Origin: Williamsia faeni
GTDB taxonomy: Bacteria > Actinomycetota > Actinomycetes > Mycobacteriales > Mycobacteriaceae
DNA length: 64,000 nucleotides
Assembly: GCA_003202005.1 (NCBI GenBank)
Contig: QJJF01000002.1
Coordinates: 558,001-622,000, forward strand
Reading direction: 5' to 3'
In this document: piece by piece, positions 60,993-64,000 of the stretch
Layout: each line of letters opens with the position of its first letter
Numbering within the stretch: the first letter of the stretch is position 1
Made by a program: the position numbers and the translations under genes
The notes under the pieces: model-generated
What the model saw: the letters and a program-made list of their open reading frames with translations, nothing else
What the model was told of the DNA's origin: nothing
The model's database searches: none

Positions 60993-61916
60993 ATGCCCAT
61001 CCGGACTTTTGTGATGACCGGCGCCACCCGCGGGATCGGCCGACTGGCCGCCGCGAACGTCGTGTCCCGGCGTCCCGATATCCATCTGGTTCTACTTGCC
61101 CGCGGCGGGGCCGACGACGTTGCCGCCGAACTACGAAGCCGTGGTGGCACTGTCACCGTCATCACCACCGACCTCTCGTCGCCCGCCGAGGTGTATGCAT
61201 CCGCCGACCGCGTGACGACCCTGCTCGGCTCCGGCGACCTGCCACCGCTGGCCGGAATCATCGCGAACGCCGGGATCCAGTTCACCAGCGCACTCACGAC
61301 GACGGCCGACGGCTACGAGGAGACGTTTGCGGTGAATGTCCTGGCCAACCACGTCCTGATCCGAAGCCTCACCGAAAGTCTCCAGGACGGCGCACGCATC
61401 ATTGTGACCTCGAGCGACACCCACTTCGGGGATTTGCGACACAACCTCGGATTGGTTCCGGCGCCGGCATGGAGACATCCCGCCACACTGGCGGCACCCG
61501 GTGCATTCCCAGATCCAGGGTCAGCTGTGGCCGGCCGAACCGCTTATTCCACAAGCAAATTGGCGGTCATCTACCTGGTCCACGCTTTCGCGCGCCAGTT
61601 GCCGGACAGTGTGCAGATCATGTCGTACAACCCAGGATTCGTTCCGGGTACCGGCCTGGCGCGCGACGCGAGCCGGTTCGAGCAATTTGTCGTCAGCCGA
61701 GTGATGGCGGCGTTGACCCTGACACCGATCGCCGCCACCAAGAGCGCTGCGGCGCGTCTTCTCGCCGACGTCGCTCTCGGAAGCGTGGTCGCCACTTCAG
61801 GTGAATACATCGACCGTGGTCGAGTGGTCCGGTCGTCGAACGAATCGTTTGACCGGGCGCGCGAAAACGAACTGTGGGACTACGCCGAACAGCTCATGAC
61901 CGACCTCAGATGCTGA
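60993..61916 (+). CDS. Short-chain dehydrogenase/reductase, retinol-dehydrogenase-like
   Basis: This 307-residue SDR has MTGATRGIGRLAAANVVSRRPD, IIANAGIQFTS, VTSSDTHFG and the catalytic YSTSKLAVIYLV. The long spacing between the Ser and Tyr motifs is typical of protochlorophyllide- or retinol-dehydrogenase-like members. ATG 60993 is the natural start; the frame is open far upstream (to 60549) only as a shadow of the divergent regulator. It is probably controlled by that MmyB-type protein. Confidence 0.9.
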   Translation: MPIRTFVMTGATRGIGRLAAANVVSRRPDIHLVLLARGGADDVAAELRSRGGTVTVITTDLSSPAEVYASADRVTTLLGSGDLPPLAGIIANAGIQFTSALTTTADGYEETFAVNVLANHVLIRSLTESLQDGARIIVTSSDTHFGDLRHNLGLVPAPAWRHPATLAAPGAFPDPGSAVAGRTAYSTSKLAVIYLVHAFARQLPDSVQIMSYNPGFVPGTGLARDASRFEQFVVSRVMAALTLTPIAATKSAAARLLADVALGSVVATSGEYIDRGRVVRSSNESFDRARENELWDYAEQLMTDLRC

Positions 61917-61959
61917 TCCCGCCTACTTCGGCGGCTGTACCGGGGCGACGTCCCCAACC

Positions 61960-62412
61960 TCATCGCTTGCGTAGTGCGCTCCATGCACCGGTCGACCAGA
62001 GCGCCCATGCGATCAGCACAGGCTGGAAGATCAGCCGGGTTGCTCGCGCTTGATCGGTGTCGAGACCAAAGGCATCACGGTGGTGGACGTACTGAGCGAT
62101 GTTGCCCGGGAAGACGGCGACGAAGAACGCAGCCAGGACGATTCCGACCGCCGCTCGCCGACTCTTCAGCGCGATGGTTGCCGTCCCGAGCAAGATTTCC
62201 ACGACACCGGAGGCCACCACTGTGACGTCCGGGCTCAATGGAACGAAATCCGGAACCTGCGTCTGAAAGTCTTGACGTGCGAACGTCAAATGACTGACAC
62301 CGGCAAATACCAACATCGATCCGAGCGCGACGCGGGCGATGGCGCGGGGCTTGGATTCACCCGCAGGTGACCTCTCGGTCAGCCGAGTCACGGCATTTCC
62401 TTTGTCGGTCAT
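61960..62412 (-). CDS. DoxX family membrane protein
   Basis: This 150-residue protein has four hydrophobic segments (ARVALGSMLVFAGVSHLTF, VTVVASGVVEILLGTATIAL, AVGIVLAAFFVAVFPGNIAQY and TRLIFQPVLIAWALW) and a short polar N-terminus. DoxX proteins are membrane redox or detoxification accessories; DoxX in mycobacteria partners SodA and SseA under oxidative stress. Neither partner is here. The motif VSHLTFARQDFQTQVPDF matches the DoxX-like family. ATG 62412 is used. Confidence 0.88.
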   Translation of the reverse strand: MTDKGNAVTRLTERSPAGESKPRAIARVALGSMLVFAGVSHLTFARQDFQTQVPDFVPLSPDVTVVASGVVEILLGTATIALKSRRAAVGIVLAAFFVAVFPGNIAQYVHHRDAFGLDTDQARATRLIFQPVLIAWALWSTGAWSALRKR

Positions 62413-62494
62413 TCATCTCATTTCGCGAGTCATGAAAGGACCTTGCTCCGAGCCCTCAGCATAGGCGGCCACTCGCGTGCCGCTCGATGCCTGA

Positions 62495-62689
62495 TCAGCC
62501 GCGAGACTTGGTTCCGTCGGTTTGGTCGAAGAATCGCCAGTCGCCATCCACGTTGACCTCCATGCGGAAACCCAGCTGCCCGGACGGGACCTCACGATTT
62601 TTGAACCATTCGTAGGCGTCTTCGGCATTGTTGAACTCGACTTCGTCGATTACTTCCTCGTCAGGGTTGAGCACCCGATATTCCGCCAT
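62495..62689 (-). CDS. Small conserved hypothetical protein
   Basis: This 64-residue acidic soluble protein reads AEYRVLNPDEEVIDEVEFNNAEDAYEWFKNRE, then SGQLGFRMEVNVDGDWRFFDQTDG. The alternating charged and aromatic pattern suggests a small alpha/beta fold. The ATG follows GGAGAC, a good ribosome site. Homologues are probably limited to close relatives. No function is known; it is likely cotranscribed with DoxX. Confidence 0.75.
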   Translation of the reverse strand: MAEYRVLNPDEEVIDEVEFNNAEDAYEWFKNREVPSGQLGFRMEVNVDGDWRFFDQTDGTKSRG

Positions 62690-62778
62690 GTCTCCTCTTT
62701 CGCATCCATGTTCTCCGTGGCCATTGCCAGGTTGTTTCTCGGATACCCTCTGCTCGCCGGGCTACACATCAGCAGTGG

Positions 62779-63996
62779 TCAGGTCTCGGTCGTGTCGACG
62801 GGACTCCGACGCCGACGGACGATTCCGGTGACCACCACGAGGACCGAACCGACGGCCAGGACGATCGCCGAGGCGTACGGAAGTGCGCTGTCGATGAGTC
62901 CCACGATGAGGACCACGGGAATCGCCAAAGCCGGCCACGGAATGGTCGTCTTCCAGTTTCCGGAGCTCCAGCCGAGAACGGCGCATACGCCGGTGACGAA
63001 CAGCGCCAAACCGCCGCAGAGGATCCAGCGTCCGGCGGCAGAAAGTTCACCCACTGGATGAAGGACGTACTGCTCGATGCCCACGCCGAGTAGCGCGGCG
63101 CCCAATACCAGTGGCAAGTGCCCGTAGATGTAGCCGTCGGCGCGCCCACTACCGACCGCGCTGTCGTCGTCCTGTATCTCCGTCTTGGCTTCGGCACCAC
63201 CGATGTCGAAGTACATCCACCACACCGATGCGGCGATGGTGAATCCCACTGCGGCCACCAACGTTGACGACCAATCCCAATGGGTGTCCTGCATGCCGAG
63301 CACGATGGCCGAGATGGACTCGCCGAGAACCAGGATCACGAAGAGGCCGAAACGTTCCGGTAGGTGCTCGAGGTGCAAAGGCAAGTCGGGTCCCCAGTGG
63401 GTGGCCGCGAACGGCGCCATCGCCTCTATCGCGATTCCGATCCCCCACAGGATGTAGGTGATCGGTGAGGGCGTGAGCAGTGCGATCGTCCAGATCGCAA
63501 TGCTGATGACCGTCGCTGCGAAATACAGATTGATCGTGACTCGCGCGTCGATGATGTGCCGCCACGCGCGTAGGTACAGTCCGGCCAGGATCACTCTGGT
63601 GGCGATGTAACCCACACCGAACGCCACGGTTCCGTCACCGCCGATTGCGGTGGATGCACTGGCGGCCATCACCGCGACTGCGAAAGTGGCCGCCAATTTG
63701 AGCACGCGATACAGGATGTCGTTGGTGTCGAAGCGGTTTGCGTACAGCGTGGTGGTCACCCATGACCACCACGTGACCACGAATAGTCCGGTGAAGACAG
63801 CGACACCGTGCCAACCGAGGTCCTTGTTCAGGGCGAGCGCAAGCTGATGGATGACCAAGACGTACGCGAGGTCGAAAAAGAGCTCGAGCCGCGTGGCTCC
63901 GCGATCGTCTTGCGTCCGCAACCGCGGCGGCTCGAGGAGCGGGGCGCGGTTGCCGGCTCCGGCGGTATCGCCGGTGTCGTCAGGATGATCGCCCAA
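62779..63996 (-). CDS. LtrA (low temperature requirement A) family membrane protein, possibly 5'-partial
   Basis: This polytopic membrane protein of at least 405 residues belongs to the LtrA family. The N-terminal signature LELFFDLAYVLVIHQLALAL is followed by about ten hydrophobic segments (VFTGLFVVTWWSWVTTTLYANRFDT, LPERFGLFVILVLGESISAIVLGM). The function is unknown; LtrA was first linked to cold growth in Listeria. The frame begins with TTG 63996, four bases from the window edge, so the true start may lie outside. It runs from the Asp/Gly-rich tail MGDHPDDTGDTAGAG. Confidence 0.85.
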   Translation of the reverse strand: MGDHPDDTGDTAGAGNRAPLLEPPRLRTQDDRGATRLELFFDLAYVLVIHQLALALNKDLGWHGVAVFTGLFVVTWWSWVTTTLYANRFDTNDILYRVLKLAATFAVAVMAASASTAIGGDGTVAFGVGYIATRVILAGLYLRAWRHIIDARVTINLYFAATVISIAIWTIALLTPSPITYILWGIGIAIEAMAPFAATHWGPDLPLHLEHLPERFGLFVILVLGESISAIVLGMQDTHWDWSSTLVAAVGFTIAASVWWMYFDIGGAEAKTEIQDDDSAVGSGRADGYIYGHLPLVLGAALLGVGIEQYVLHPVGELSAAGRWILCGGLALFVTGVCAVLGWSSGNWKTTIPWPALAIPVVLIVGLIDSALPYASAIVLAVGSVLVVVTGIVRRRRSPVDTTET

Positions 63997-64000
63997 ATGC

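Noticed and set aside
1-64000. CRISPR arrays, tRNA, rRNA, integrases, transposases
   Set aside because: I looked for regularly spaced repeats, tRNA-like cloverleaf segments and recombinase motifs and found none I could support by eye.

Overview
The window is a contiguous stretch of high-GC actinobacterial chromosome. Gene content and order (rbpA next to ppm1/lnt and fxsA, a DesA3-type desaturase with its reductase, class III cyclase, F420/LLM oxidoreductase, fused FadE-type dehydrogenases) point to the Mycobacteriales. Gordonia is my best guess, by inference only. I saw no rRNA, tRNA, CRISPR array, IS transposase, integrase or phage module.

Layout. 1-7.7 kb is conserved core: the 3' part of cobN, fxsA, a YtcJ-type amidohydrolase overlapping lnt, which overlaps ppm1, then convergent rbpA with a long nested hairpin between them. 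7.8-19.0 kb holds a zinc-ribbon orphan and a tellurium-resistance (Ter) type stress cluster. One minus-strand operon runs coiled-coil protein, TIM-barrel C-C lyase, phosphoribosyltransferase-TRSP, PRTase/StiP-PELOTA, HAD phosphatase, TerD-TerD fusion, TerD-degenerate ATPase fusion. A stand-alone terD and a TerC-like DUF475 membrane protein diverge from it. This is the most interesting system in the window: it looks like a route to an uncharacterised nucleoside-like metabolite coupled to TerD proteins.

19-28 kb carries lipid and central metabolism: ferredoxin-reductase/desaturase pair, adenylate cyclase, TetR/thioesterase divergon with LmrA-like operators, PAP2-diacylglycerol kinase fusion, VOC protein and malQ. 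28-38 kb is accessory: alpha/beta hydrolases, short-chain dehydrogenases, two overlapping AraC regulators, a decayed HpnE-like gene, and an ECF42-type sigma factor with its DGPF partner and a good match to the ECF42 promoter. 38-46.6 kb has SRPBCC and VOC-remnant genes, a two-module acyl-CoA dehydrogenase with a duplicated 5' fragment, a PaoABC-like molybdenum hydroxylase and a GltS-like FMN enzyme.

46.6-52.8 kb is loosely packed and visibly decaying: small orphans, a truncated TetR gene, a hydrolase tail, a frameshifted metallo-beta-lactamase gene and a twice-broken LuxR gene. 52.9-59.8 kb is a probable small-molecule catabolic cluster (rifampicin-phosphotransferase-like enzyme, LLM oxidoreductase, unknown protein, divergent TetR, acyl-CoA ligase). 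60-64 kb has an MmyB-type regulator divergent from a dehydrogenase, DoxX, a 64-residue orphan and LtrA, which reaches the window edge.
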